Source: Candidatus Enterococcus moelleringii
Lineage (GTDB): Bacteria > Bacillota > Bacilli > Lactobacillales > Enterococcaceae
NCBI RefSeq assembly: GCF_017377575.1
Contig: NZ_JAFREM010000019.1
Location: 1 to 61,934, forward strand
Direction: 5' to 3'
DNA: 61,934 nucleotides
Shown: positions 46,918-55,948 of the stretch, piece after piece
Layout of the letters: each line of letters starts with the position of its first letter
Numbering within the stretch: the first letter of the stretch is position 1
Position numbers and translations under genes: made by a program
Notes under the pieces: model-generated
What the model saw: the letters and a program-made list of their open reading frames with translations, nothing else
Databases searched by the model: none
What the model was told of the DNA's origin: nothing

Positions 46918-47142
46918 TTATTTACTCACTTGAAAATCTGGCGCAAATGCCCGATTGAAAGCTTCTGCCCATTCACTGGTTCGATAAAAAAGAATCAAGC
47001 TCTGATACCCATCCGTTGCCAGCTTCGTCAGTGTGTCATGAATATACAGTCTAATCTTTGCTTCCTTGGCTGAGTCCTTTTTCGAACTGCCACATCCACC
47101 AACAAGCACCACCCCTGCCCTCAATAAATCTAGCTCTAACAC
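46918..47142 (-). CDS. Small putative lipoprotein
   Basis: The start is GTG, 6 bases after a GGAG site. The 74-aa protein has a lipobox-like LVGGC at residues 13-17 followed by GSSKKDSAKE, but the N-terminus (MLELDLLRAGVV) lacks the basic residues of a typical signal peptide, so export is doubtful. The rest is soluble and helical. It may be the decayed 5' end of a longer lipoprotein. Confidence 0.45.
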   Translation of the reverse strand: MLELDLLRAGVVLVGGCGSSKKDSAKEAKIRLYIHDTLTKLATDGYQSLILFYRTSEWAEAFNRAFAPDFQVSK

Positions 47143-47222
47143 TTTTTTCTCCAGCCTTCCTATATTTTAATCGCTCTCTTTAACTCATCGATCCTGAACA
47201 GTACCGCCTGACAAAATGATTC

Positions 47223-48479
47223 TCACTCAATTTCTTCTGTCAAAGTCAGATTCACCGGCACATACCCAGTCTCTTCAACCAAATATTGCCCTTCCTCAGA
47301 CAACATCCATTCAATCAGCAGCTTTATATTGCCGGCAGGTTCCCCATTCGTTGCCGCGTAAATTTGTTCATCAAAGTAATACCGCTCTTTAGAAATTGCT
47401 CCGAAGGACGGATATACTCCATCTATGTTTAGCATTTTTACTTGTTTGTTGGGATACATCGTTTCAGCCAGATAATGCTTCGCGTAACCCAAACCATTTT
47501 GATCCGAAGCAAGCTGCTTCATCAGACTACTAGCTTCAAATAACTCATCCTCTGGTAAATAATAAGGGTTTAGACTAGGTGCGTATTCCTGCAATAGTAT
47601 CTGCAATCCATCTGGCCGCTCTGATCTATTTGTTAACTGATAGGCAATAATGTCGCCGCCGTCCTCCCAACCAAGCGTCTTCCATTTCGTTGTTTTTCTG
47701 GAATAAATATTCTCTAACTGCTGACTAGTCAGATTATTAATCGGATTAGACGTATTTGTTAAAAAGACAAGACCATCTCTAGCAACTTCTTTATATGCTA
47801 ACTCCACACCCGCTTTCCATGCTTCCTCTTCTTGTTCCCGAGGAATCCAACCACTAATAAAAATGATCTCTCGCTCACCAGAAATAAGGGCTTGCAGCGC
47901 CTCAGTCTTGCTTGAGTAAGCAACGACATCAGAAGAATAGCTTTACTCATCGTAAATCGCTTGAGCGACTGCTGCATATAAAGGATACAAAGCAGGCTCA
48001 CCATCTAATCGAGGTAAATCACTATCTATCGTAAGCATGGATGGCTCTTCCAGACTGGCAAGCTTCGTTGCTTCTGAAAAAGGCGCGTAGCTGCTCAAAT
48101 CAAGGGGAACAGGATCTTCTTCAACAACAGGAGGAGCTGGGTAGAAGCTGCCATCGACGGCTGGAATCAGCAGGATTCCTCCCAACACCGCGACTAACGC
48201 TATAACAACCGTTGATTTTCTGAACTTCTGATGCTTCCGCCACACCAGTACCAACAGCAAGACGCAGACACACGAAAGCAGAGTGAAGGGCAATATCCCC
48301 AGCATATTATCGATAACTGACAGTTCAGACAAATAATCTAATTCAGAAATTAGCCGACTGCACTTATTTACTATTGAAAACGTAATAAACACCCGAAATT
48401 GCGTGTAGATTATTTTTCGAATCGTTTTCATTTTTATCTTCATCACAATAATGCTCCTTAACATTGGGAAGCTAAACAA
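47223..48479 (-). pseudogene. Phosphate-binding-protein-like membrane protein, split by an in-frame TAA
   Basis: The frame is 418 codons plus stop. It has an N-terminal region with two hydrophobic segments (residues about 25-95) and a PBP-like ligand domain (FLTNTSNPINNLTSQQLENIYSRK, then EYAPSLNPYYLPEDEL and a conserved GYVPVN end). A TAA at 47943-47945, after YAAVAQAIYDE, interrupts it; the frame continues without shift into SYSSDVVAYSSKTEALQAL. One substitution would restore the gene. The homologous domain order supports one original gene of PstS-like, membrane-anchored type. Its ATG region overlaps the upstream gene by 8 bp. Confidence 0.75.
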
Positions 48480-48819
48480 ACGGAATACCAGCTAGCACAT
48501 CACCAACATAACTACAGATAACATAATACAAAACGTAAAAGAACGGATTACACATGATGATAGTAACGATCACTAACAGCTTGCCCAATAAATGCTTATT
48601 CATACTCAACTCTAAGTAAAATGTACCGATTACCGCTCCGATTCCTGGCAAAAAGAAGCAGACTGTCGTTAAGACAAACGCAAAGATTTCTGGCGCATCA
48701 AAAAAATTGACTGAGACTGTCTCGACAAATATAAACAACAGCACAGGACCGGCTAGCAACAGCAAAAAACCAATAAACGGGAAGGCTTGAATCCATCTAC
48801 TCTCCTTCAGCTTTTCCAT
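48472..48819 (-). CDS. Small membrane protein
   Basis: The 115-aa protein has three to four hydrophobic helices (FPFIGFLLLLAGPVLLFIFV; FVLTTVCFFLPGIGAVIGTF; LLVIVTIIMCNPFFYVLYYV). It overlaps the PBP-like pseudogene by 8 bp, so the two were co-translated. Its family is unknown. Confidence 0.65.
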   Translation of the reverse strand: MEKLKESRWIQAFPFIGFLLLLAGPVLLFIFVETVSVNFFDAPEIFAFVLTTVCFFLPGIGAVIGTFYLELSMNKHLLGKLLVIVTIIMCNPFFYVLYYVICSYVGDVLAGIPFV

Positions 48820-49180
48820 ACAAATCCCCCAGATCCCTCTATTATGTACTCTTCCATAATCACTAATATTATAAAGTGATTGTTCATGTTAACCAGCTAT
48901 TTTTTTGATTATACGCATTATACCATTGGTTTATTATTATTTTCTCCCGTTTTTAAATGACATTCGCAATTAATCTAATCCCTCTGCTATTACACAAGCA
49001 TCCAAGTTAAAACGATTAGGAAAGACAGGACTTCTTACTACCACAAATCTTAAGATCAAATTTCCCTTCTTTCTGGCAGGTTAGTCTGCAATGTCTATTT
49101 CGTACAAAAAAGTCAGAGATTCTTCCCTGATTCACTTTTCTTTACTAACCATTCATTTACTGCAACTTCGAGATAAAGAA
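48820..49180. other. Intergenic region, AT-rich
   Basis: About 360 bp between the small membrane protein gene and the terminator of the WxL-locus regulator. No gene or structured RNA was recognised. It holds the upstream region of the 48819 gene on the minus strand. Confidence 0.5.
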
Positions 49181-49206
49181 AATGACTCTTCAATTGAAAA
49201 GTCATT
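49181..49206 (-). terminator. Terminator of the winged-helix regulator
   Basis: AATGACTCTTCAATTGAAAAGTCATT is nearly self-complementary and overlaps the stop codon of the regulator gene; TTTTCTTTA follows on the minus strand. Confidence 0.8.
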
Positions 49207-49927
49207 CCACTGCTTCTTGATTATAAAAATGCAACAATTTTGGTGATAGCTGATAACCATATCCCCAGATGGTCTTAATCATCTCATCCTGAAAACCGGC
49301 TTCAGATAATTTGAGTTTTATCCGCTTAATCAGAACAGATATCTGAGTCAGATGAGAATTGTTAGGTTCATCCTTCCACAAATAGTGGCACATGTTTTCA
49401 CGAGAAACCATTCCATTCTCGCTTTCCAGCAGACAGTTAAAGGCTAGGCGTTCTTTTTTAGTTAGATTGCCTTTAAATTCTGCCAAGCTATTTGGTGTAT
49501 CCTCCCTTTGATAAAGGAAGACAACATTATCATGGTCATTCTTCCTACGCTGCACTAATTGAACCGCCAGCTGTTCCCGAATCACATCCAAGCTTTGCCC
49601 ATCATAAATCCAAGTATCGATTCCCATTTCCCGCAAGGCATCCTGCTCTTCCCTCGATGGTTCCCGTATAAATTTGCGAATGGTTAGGTTGTCCTCGTAG
49701 GTAACATACGTTAGCAGCTCCCGTACTTCCTGATCATTCAAGGTCTCGCTGAAAATAATCGCCTGATAACTCTGAATCATCTGAAACCGATTCAGCTGAT
49801 TCCGCAGCCGCTTCAACATCGTCACCGAACAAAATACTTCATAATTCAAGTGCTGCAGCTTTTCCTGCAGCTTCTGTTCTACCATTAGATTCTTGGTTAG
49901 AATTAATAACGGACGCATGGACTTCAC
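49202..49927 (-). CDS. Winged-helix transcriptional regulator of the WxL locus
   Basis: The 241-aa protein has an OmpR/PhoB-type C-terminal winged helix (residues about 150-235: LTKKERLAFNCLLESENGMVSRENMCHYLW, then SVLIKRIKLKL and IKTIWGYGYQL). The N-terminal 120 residues resemble a degenerate receiver domain, but no phosphoacceptor aspartate is evident. Such regulators commonly accompany WxL surface-protein operons. It lies behind a terminator (49950-49970) at the operon end, so it can be expressed separately. Confidence 0.78.
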   Translation of the reverse strand: MKSMRPLLILTKNLMVEQKLQEKLQHLNYEVFCSVTMLKRLRNQLNRFQMIQSYQAIIFSETLNDQEVRELLTYVTYEDNLTIRKFIREPSREEQDALREMGIDTWIYDGQSLDVIREQLAVQLVQRRKNDHDNVVFLYQREDTPNSLAEFKGNLTKKERLAFNCLLESENGMVSRENMCHYLWKDEPNNSHLTQISVLIKRIKLKLSEAGFQDEMIKTIWGYGYQLSPKLLHFYNQEAVE

Positions 49928-49949
49928 TTCCTTTCATTTCTAAAAAGCA

Positions 49950-49970
49950 AAAGGGGAGAACCTCCCCTTT
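49950..49970. terminator. Terminator between the WxL operon and its regulator
   Basis: AAAGGGGAG (49950-49958) pairs perfectly with CTCCCCTTT (49962-49970). Confidence 0.85.
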
Positions 49971-49973
49971 GCA

Positions 49974-50201
49974 TTAAGCTAAAAAGTAATTCAATTGAGC
50001 CTGCCAATCTAGGTACAAAAAGATCGCCGCAGCAATTGCCAGCAGCATCACAAACAATAATCCGCAATCCACTAGCAATACCGTCGATTTCTTCTCATAC
50101 TGCAGCCGTAAACGACTGTCTTTGATAAAAAAGAGCAAAAAGCTCACCAGCCCCGCAATCGCCAGAAAGCCGAATACCCCCAACCACATTGGAATCGTCA
50201 T
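49974..50201 (-). CDS. Small two-helix membrane protein of the WxL locus
   Basis: The 75-aa protein has helices at about residues 5-27 (LGVFGFLAIAGLVSFLLFFI) and 42-66 (VLLVDCGLLFVMLLAIAAAIFLYL), a basic loop between. It lies 17 bp after the leucine-rich WxL gene with its own GGGGAGGAG site, so it is part of that operon. Its role is unknown. Confidence 0.7.
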   Translation of the reverse strand: MTIPMWLGVFGFLAIAGLVSFLLFFIKDSRLRLQYEKKSTVLLVDCGLLFVMLLAIAAAIFLYLDWQAQLNYFLA

Positions 50202-50218
50202 CTACATTCTCCTCCCCA

Positions 50219-53200
50219 TTATGGTGTGTCGTTTAAGGACCAGGTTAACTTGGCCTTGTAGACTCTTCCTTTTTTACCTGCATTTGGCGGTAGATTTAGA
50301 GAAATTTTGTCAAAAGGCATCCTCAACTGCCAAGTATCCATTCCTTGATTAGCCTGAGCAGTAACTAAGGTCGTTTCTGTCTGGCCAACTTCCAGTGAAA
50401 CATCCGTATTATTCACCGCAGGCACATCAGGTCCTGTTGGCGATACATCCACTGTTTCTTGAGGAGTATCTCGATCATTCACTCGTTCCATTGATAGATT
50501 CTGCATTCTTATTTTCGCACCTTGACTGTAAGGCATAATACCTTCCTGATTTGAAAAATCAGAAAGCTTTGCTGTTAATTTCCACCCCGTACTTGTGGGC
50601 CTATCGTCACGTAAACGTGTGTAAAAACCTTTTGTTTTTACATTCGTGTTAGTCTGGTAATCGATGTCTTCTAGACTATAGGTTTGAGCTGTATTCGATT
50701 GAGACTTCACTCCGTAATTCAGATAAATAGGAACAGATGTGATTGCCATGTTATCGTAATCTTTGGGTGTAAATGTTTGCTCATCATCTAGAATTTGAAC
50801 GGCACCTTTAGACTGATTCGCATACGGACTCGTAATAGTATCATCTTCCCAGTTCAAATCTCCTGTTGCTTCCAACCATTCGTCCGGATCTCCGATAGCG
50901 GTCGTTTTGAATGTGATAGCGATAGTATCTTTGTGATCTAAATCACCTATAGTATTTGTGATTTCCAGATCGTTTATAGTCGGTGCAAGAGCTCCATTCT
51001 TCCAAACCTTGATGCTTCCCGGAACGATTGTCAATCCAGAAGGTAAGTTCAACTTTGCTTCAACATTTTCTGCTTTCTTTGTTGTCCGATTGGTGATGTA
51101 CCATTGCCATTCTACCTCTTTACCGCTATTAAATTTATAATTATTGATAGGCTTTAGTTCATTGTCTAGTACACTTACAGTAAAAAATTTGATCTTTCCG
51201 TCAAATTTTTTAGTTCCAGAAGTAGCCCCCTCAACCAATTGTGAACCATTGTATTTAAAATTGATTTCCTGATTATCTAAGGATTCATAAGTAACATTCG
51301 ACAATAAAATTTTGTCTCCATCATAGGATAAAGTTGGTGTAGGAACAATACCAGGTACCATGGATGCAAATAACCCCTGATGAGCGGTTGTTCTCAAGAT
51401 ATCAACTACCGCCTCACCACTATCGGAAATAGGCGGTACAGGTATAGATATTAACTGATGCTCTGCTTCTAATCGATCTAACTTTGTCAAATTATTAGCA
51501 CTAGTAATATCTTTCAAGTGATTGTACGAGCATTCTAAAACCCACAGATTCGTATTTGCACTCACATCCAAACTAGTTAAGGAATTACTTGAGCAGTTTA
51601 GCCAAATTAGATTTGTATTTTCACTAATATCTAAAACAGGCAAGAGATTATTATCACAGAATAAATAGCTCAAGTTTATATTCGTGCTTACATCCAAGTT
51701 GCTTAGCTGGTTCCCATTAGCAGTTAATTGCTCCAATGCTATTGCTCCGCTTAAATTTAAGTTTGTGATATTATTACCCCTACAATTTAGCTGAACCAAT
51801 TTATTCATGTTGTGAACGTCCAGACTGGTAATTTTGTTATTACCACAATCTAGAATTTGTAATTCTGTCGCACCAATCACATTAAGAACCGACAACTTAA
51901 ACCCTTCCTGACAGTATAGTTCTCTTAAAGCAGTGTTTGTACTCACGTCTAAACTGGTTAGCGAAGAACAAACCCTGGCACTCAAAATTCTTAGTTTAGT
52001 TAGACCAGTAACATCCAAACTACTTAATTGTCCGCTGAAATCACAATTTAAATCTGTTAACTCAATGTTCGCTGTTAAGTCCAAGCTACTTAATTGAGAA
52101 CTATAGGAGCAATCTAATTTTTGCAATTTTACATTTGCACTCAAATCTAAGTTATTGAATGGATTTACTCCACACGTCAATGTCACTAAATTTTGATTAG
52201 CACTTAAGTCTAAGTTGTTTAGATTATTGTATGAACAACTTAATGATAACAATTTTGGAGACGAACTTAAGTTTAAGCTGCTTAGTTGGTTTCCCATACA
52301 GCTCAAACCTGTTAAATCCTGGTTCGCACTTAAGTCTAGATTACTAATCTGATTATTAGAACAATCTATGCTTAACAACTTTGGAGATGAACTTAAGTCC
52401 AAGCTGCTTAGTTGGTTTCGATTACAGTTCAAACTGGTTAAATTCTGGTTCGCACTTAGGTCTAGATTAGTAATTTGATTAAAATAGCAATCTAGAATTT
52501 CTAATTTAGGACTTGTACTCAAATCTAAATTGACAATTTTATTTCCTCTACACTTCAATGATGTCAAATTTGAGTTAGCGCTCAGATATAGATTAGTAAT
52601 TTGACTATCGTTACAATCTAAAACAGTTAACTTATGATTTTCACTTAAGTCTAAGCTACTTAATAGGGTACTAGAACAAGTTAACTCAGTTAGTTCTGGC
52701 AAAACACTTACATCGATTTCAGCTATTTGGTTGCGTGAACAATCAAATTTTTTTAAATTTTTAGCATACTCTATCCCTTTAATACTATTGAGATTTCGCG
52801 AAGGCACAGATAAATTCGTCAAACTTTCCATAAAATCATCAGTTATTTGTGTTGGTGCACCATAGTATGTTCGAAGTGCATTCGCAAGATTTTTATCAAT
52901 ATCATACGGCGTAGAATCACCTAGTGACCCTTCTGTCAAAACAGTTCCAGCCATTGGCATAACTCCACCCATGGTTTCGATACTTTGGTTAGTAATTTTC
53001 GACTGTTCTTCAATTGCAGCAACAGAATCTATTGAAAGGCCGTCTGATTCATTTTCTAAATCTGATGCAGGTGCCACTGATCCAGTAGTACTCTCAGGTA
53101 CATCCTGAGAAATATTACTGGTAGAACTATCGGTGGACACTTGACTCTGTGCATTATCCTGATACTCCTTCAACGGATCTTCTACCTTTGAAGGAATCGT

Positions 53201-53311
53201 GGTCTCCCCTACTGGCACATCCTGAATTGTTTCGGCGATAACTGGGGAAGTAGGAAACAATGGGATGCTCACAAGTAAGACACAAACTAACATTCTTAGT
53301 TTCTTACGCAT
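50219..53311 (-). CDS. Leucine-rich-repeat surface protein with WxL domain
   Basis: The 1030-aa protein has a signal peptide (residues 1-26, ending SPVIAE), an acidic Ser/Thr-rich region, then about 20 leucine-rich repeats of 20-21 residues (residues about 170-600; unit LDCSxNxLxxLDLSxNxxL). A beta-sandwich region follows, and the last 190 residues are a WxL domain with TWQLRMPFDKI and a terminal YKAKLTWSL motif. WxL domains bind peptidoglycan non-covalently; LRR-WxL proteins resemble internalins and may bind host or polymer ligands. It overlaps the LPxTG gene by 8 bp. Confidence 0.92.
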   Translation of the reverse strand: MRKKLRMLVCVLLVSIPLFPTSPVIAETIQDVPVGETTIPSKVEDPLKEYQDNAQSQVSTDSSTSNISQDVPESTTGSVAPASDLENESDGLSIDSVAAIEEQSKITNQSIETMGGVMPMAGTVLTEGSLGDSTPYDIDKNLANALRTYYGAPTQITDDFMESLTNLSVPSRNLNSIKGIEYAKNLKKFDCSRNQIAEIDVSVLPELTELTCSSTLLSSLDLSENHKLTVLDCNDSQITNLYLSANSNLTSLKCRGNKIVNLDLSTSPKLEILDCYFNQITNLDLSANQNLTSLNCNRNQLSSLDLSSSPKLLSIDCSNNQISNLDLSANQDLTGLSCMGNQLSSLNLSSSPKLLSLSCSYNNLNNLDLSANQNLVTLTCGVNPFNNLDLSANVKLQKLDCSYSSQLSSLDLTANIELTDLNCDFSGQLSSLDVTGLTKLRILSARVCSSLTSLDVSTNTALRELYCQEGFKLSVLNVIGATELQILDCGNNKITSLDVHNMNKLVQLNCRGNNITNLNLSGAIALEQLTANGNQLSNLDVSTNINLSYLFCDNNLLPVLDISENTNLIWLNCSSNSLTSLDVSANTNLWVLECSYNHLKDITSANNLTKLDRLEAEHQLISIPVPPISDSGEAVVDILRTTAHQGLFASMVPGIVPTPTLSYDGDKILLSNVTYESLDNQEINFKYNGSQLVEGATSGTKKFDGKIKFFTVSVLDNELKPINNYKFNSGKEVEWQWYITNRTTKKAENVEAKLNLPSGLTIVPGSIKVWKNGALAPTINDLEITNTIGDLDHKDTIAITFKTTAIGDPDEWLEATGDLNWEDDTITSPYANQSKGAVQILDDEQTFTPKDYDNMAITSVPIYLNYGVKSQSNTAQTYSLEDIDYQTNTNVKTKGFYTRLRDDRPTSTGWKLTAKLSDFSNQEGIMPYSQGAKIRMQNLSMERVNDRDTPQETVDVSPTGPDVPAVNNTDVSLEVGQTETTLVTAQANQGMDTWQLRMPFDKISLNLPPNAGKKGRVYKAKLTWSLNDTP

Positions 53312-53711
53312 TCTCTTCCTCCTCTCTCAGACGAGTAAAGAGAAACAACCAAAAACAACTGGCAATACAGGCAAGTCCGATTGCTCTTAGGAAGACCGTT
53401 TGCCGCTGTTCTCCGGTTTTCGGCAAGGTTCCTCGACTGGCTGCTTGTGATTGATCTGGTTGGGTTTGATACCTGGTCTGGCCTAAAGTTACCGGTAAAA
53501 CATTATCAATCGGCACTGGTTCATAGGGTGCCGGATCATTTGGGTTCGGTGTTGGTGACGGGTCTGGACTCGGTGCAGGTTGTTCATCCCGAAAACCAAT
53601 ACCGACACTGGTTTCTTTTGATTCTATATCTTCGCCAAATACTGAGGTGGGGAACAGCGCACAGGAAATGGTCAATACTAATAGTAGCTTTTTCCCTTTC
53701 ACATTCCTCAC
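53304..53711 (-). CDS. Small LPxTG-anchored protein of the WxL locus
   Basis: The 135-aa protein has a signal peptide (LLLVLTISCALFPTSVFGED), a Pro-rich spacer (PAPSPDPSPTPNPNDPAPYE), and an LPKTG sortase motif followed by a hydrophobic helix and a tail RLREEEENA. Sortase should attach it covalently to the wall. It overlaps both neighbours by 4-8 bp, so translation is coupled. Confidence 0.9.
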   Translation of the reverse strand: MRNVKGKKLLLVLTISCALFPTSVFGEDIESKETSVGIGFRDEQPAPSPDPSPTPNPNDPAPYEPVPIDNVLPVTLGQTRYQTQPDQSQAASRGTLPKTGEQRQTVFLRAIGLACIASCFWLFLFTRLREEEENA

Positions 53712-54757
53712 TTCCTCCCTTCATTCCATTGACGCTGACGCCGTACTAAGTAAACAATTAAGCCAATTAAGCCAATCAATAAGCCAGCTGCTACCCACGG
53801 TACCCAAGCTGGTACAATGATCTTGAAGACCGTCTCTTCATTAACCTTATCTGCTTGCTCGCGACCCACGGTAAATTCTTCTTCCCATTTCCAAGTTCGA
53901 TCATCTCCTGTAGCTTCACCGGTAAAGACATAGGTACCCGGCGTAAAACGTTCGACTCCCAATGGTAACTGAAAGTCAAAGTTTGAATTAGGCGCTACTG
54001 AAAAATTACTTTGTTCTTGTTCAGCCATGACGTCTTTTTCACCTTTACGGGTGACTTTTCCTTTAATTGTCATCTCCTGCAGAACTTTGGGTTGGTCATT
54101 TTGAATGTTGGCCGCAATAATTTTTCGACCATTAAATAGGGTCAAGTCGACATTTTTTAAATGCAACTCTGCCCCATGATTAAAGGTCGTCTCATCTTCA
54201 GTTAACATCACCGCAATCACACGAGCAAACTCAGGTACTAGCCCGGTTTGATCACTCTCGCTCTCCTCAGCTTCCCGCAGAAAACGGATTGAACCCAGTT
54301 TTACACCAGCATATGATTCTTTTGGCGGCGTAATTTCGAAGGCTACAATCTTTTCTTCAAAGTTTGCGACGGTGACTTCTTTGACACCATCTTGCACTTT
54401 GACGAAACTGGTAATTGGATTGCTTAAACTTTTATCCAACTTAGGTTTTGCTTGGGCATAGTCAATCTCACCGACTGAACTACTTACGGCATCATGGATA
54501 GCTACTTTTACGGTTACAGGATCTTCCTGTGTGCTTATTACCTTAACCTCAATTGTTTGCGGCTGCTCTGGTGTAGTTTTCAGGTAGAAAAAAGTGTATT
54601 TCTTATCCACTTGGTTCTCAGGAATAATGCTTTCTACCGTATACCCCGCTCCACCCTGAGCATCATCCGCAGCGTAGCTTGTAGCTGAGAACAGAAAAAA
54701 GCCTATAATCATGATACTGCTAAAAAATATACGATTGATTGTCTTCATTTGCCTCAT
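53708..54757 (-). CDS. DUF916/DUF3324 WxL-interacting protein
   Basis: The 349-aa protein has a signal peptide (SSIMIIGFFLFSATSYAAD), a DUF916 domain (GYTVESIIPENQVDKKYTFFYL), a DUF3324 domain (LVPEFARVIAVMLTEDE, then LKNVDLTLFNGRKIIAANIQN) and a C-terminal helix with a basic tail (VPWVAAGLLIGLIGLIVYLV). It is membrane-anchored and is thought to bridge WxL proteins to the cell surface. I chose the start at 54757, 8 bases after GGAGGAGG; an in-frame extension upstream is inside the preceding gene. Confidence 0.9.
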   Translation of the reverse strand: MRQMKTINRIFFSSIMIIGFFLFSATSYAADDAQGGAGYTVESIIPENQVDKKYTFFYLKTTPEQPQTIEVKVISTQEDPVTVKVAIHDAVSSSVGEIDYAQAKPKLDKSLSNPITSFVKVQDGVKEVTVANFEEKIVAFEITPPKESYAGVKLGSIRFLREAEESESDQTGLVPEFARVIAVMLTEDETTFNHGAELHLKNVDLTLFNGRKIIAANIQNDQPKVLQEMTIKGKVTRKGEKDVMAEQEQSNFSVAPNSNFDFQLPLGVERFTPGTYVFTGEATGDDRTWKWEEEFTVGREQADKVNEETVFKIIVPAWVPWVAAGLLIGLIGLIVYLVRRQRQWNEGRK

Positions 54758-54776
54758 ACCGACGTCCTCCTCCAAT

Positions 54777-54811
54777 AAAAAAGGGGAGAGGAGACGCCCT
54801 CCTGCTCCTCT
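54777..54811 (-). terminator. Attenuator-like hairpin between the WxL and DUF916 genes
   Basis: On the minus strand AGAGGAG pairs with CTCCTCT (plus-strand 54805-54811 and 54787-54793), followed by CCCC and six T. It may lower expression of the downstream genes compared with the first gene. Confidence 0.55.
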
Positions 54812-54822
54812 TTTTGTGTCCA

Positions 54823-55515
54823 TTAAATCGAATTGGACAATGTCCAAGTCATTTTGCCTTTGTATTGATGGCCTTTTTGAGCAATATTTGCCGGAACACT
54901 TAGCTTAATGTTTTTCATTTCCATAGCTGTATTTCCTTCAAAAGAAGTGACATTATTACTAACATCTCCATCTTCCATCACTGTAATGGCTGTCGCTGTC
55001 GAATTCGCATTGATAGTATAGCTTGTAGCCATGGTTGCTGAATGTGAACCCGCTGCAGCGATTCCACCGGATGCCATACCTGGATCAAGTGTTCCTGAGT
55101 AATCATGCATGTCAGTATCAAATTTCAATACCGCACCAGTTAATTTTGTTGTTGCAGAAGTTGTACTAACTAGGTCAGATACTCCTGCAGTTAGTTTCCA
55201 CTCAACTTCTGGATCGCTGGAACCATGTGGACGACTATCTTCAACAACCGCATATTTTTTCCCAGTAGCTGGTGCAGTGGTATCCACTTCGCTGAATTCT
55301 ACATTCGCCGTTTTGTTTACCATGTTGCTTGTACCAAAGTCCAACTCAGTTGGTACCCAACGGAGTTTTAAAAGTCCAGTCTCACCTGGATCAGTATGGG
55401 TGCCAAACCCGATCCCAACTTCTGTATCTGCTGCATAAGATGTTACTCCGCCCAACACTACTACACCCAAAACACTCGCGCTCGCTAGTAAACCAGCCAA
55501 TAATTTCCTTTTCAT
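54823..55515 (-). CDS. WxL-domain surface protein
   Basis: The 230-aa protein has a signal peptide (residues 1-29, ending SYAAD) and a WxL domain over nearly the whole mature part: LLKLRWVPTELDFG, DWKLTAGVSDL-like strand (VEWKLTAGVSDLV), and the final YKGKMTWTLSNSI motif. It should bind peptidoglycan and decorate the surface. It is first in the operon WxL-DUF916-LPxTG-LRR/WxL-small membrane protein. Confidence 0.92.
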   Translation of the reverse strand: MKRKLLAGLLASASVLGVVVLGGVTSYAADTEVGIGFGTHTDPGETGLLKLRWVPTELDFGTSNMVNKTANVEFSEVDTTAPATGKKYAVVEDSRPHGSSDPEVEWKLTAGVSDLVSTTSATTKLTGAVLKFDTDMHDYSGTLDPGMASGGIAAAGSHSATMATSYTINANSTATAITVMEDGDVSNNVTSFEGNTAMEMKNIKLSVPANIAQKGHQYKGKMTWTLSNSI

Positions 55516-55594
55516 TACATTTTCCCCTTTTCCTTTTTATAAAAATTATTTATATCAAATGGTACTTCTCCATTGATACCAAACTAATCTGTAA

Positions 55595-55621
55595 AAATGA
55601 TCGTGCTAAATGATCGTGCTA
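55595..55621. repeat. 14-bp tandem direct repeat upstream of the WxL operon
   Basis: AAATGATCGTGCTA occurs at 55595-55608 and again at 55608-55621, period 13 bp. A winged-helix regulator site is plausible. Confidence 0.6.
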
Positions 55622-55708
55622 TAATAGTAGAGATTGCTTTTTTTATTCCTGTTAGTATGAAAAACAGGATACGGACAAATACTGTTGTGACGGGCCTATT
55701 CCCACTTC

Positions 55709-55728
55709 TTGACCAAGTATTCTGACCA
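55709..55728. promoter_or_regulatory. TTGACCAAG-N4-CTGACCA box upstream of the WxL operon
   Basis: Two TGACCA units 13 bp apart. The same 20-bp arrangement recurs at 57093-57112, 35 bp upstream of the recombinase gene, in the same orientation relative to the gene it precedes. Confidence 0.5.
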
Positions 55729-55948
55729 CTATAGACTTATGAAAATTTTCATAAAATAACAAAAAGTTTTTTTGGTAGGTCTAAATTTTAGAATTTCAGC
55801 AAAATTGGAAATTTGAGAAGATTTTTTGGGTGAAATTTTGGAATGAATGAGAATTTTTTTGAAGAGCTGGGAAGTAAAACGTTTACCTAAAAAAATGCAA
55901 AAAAAGGGAGGGGTAAGGAGTGGAAAACCACTTTTTGAAAACGTTTAA

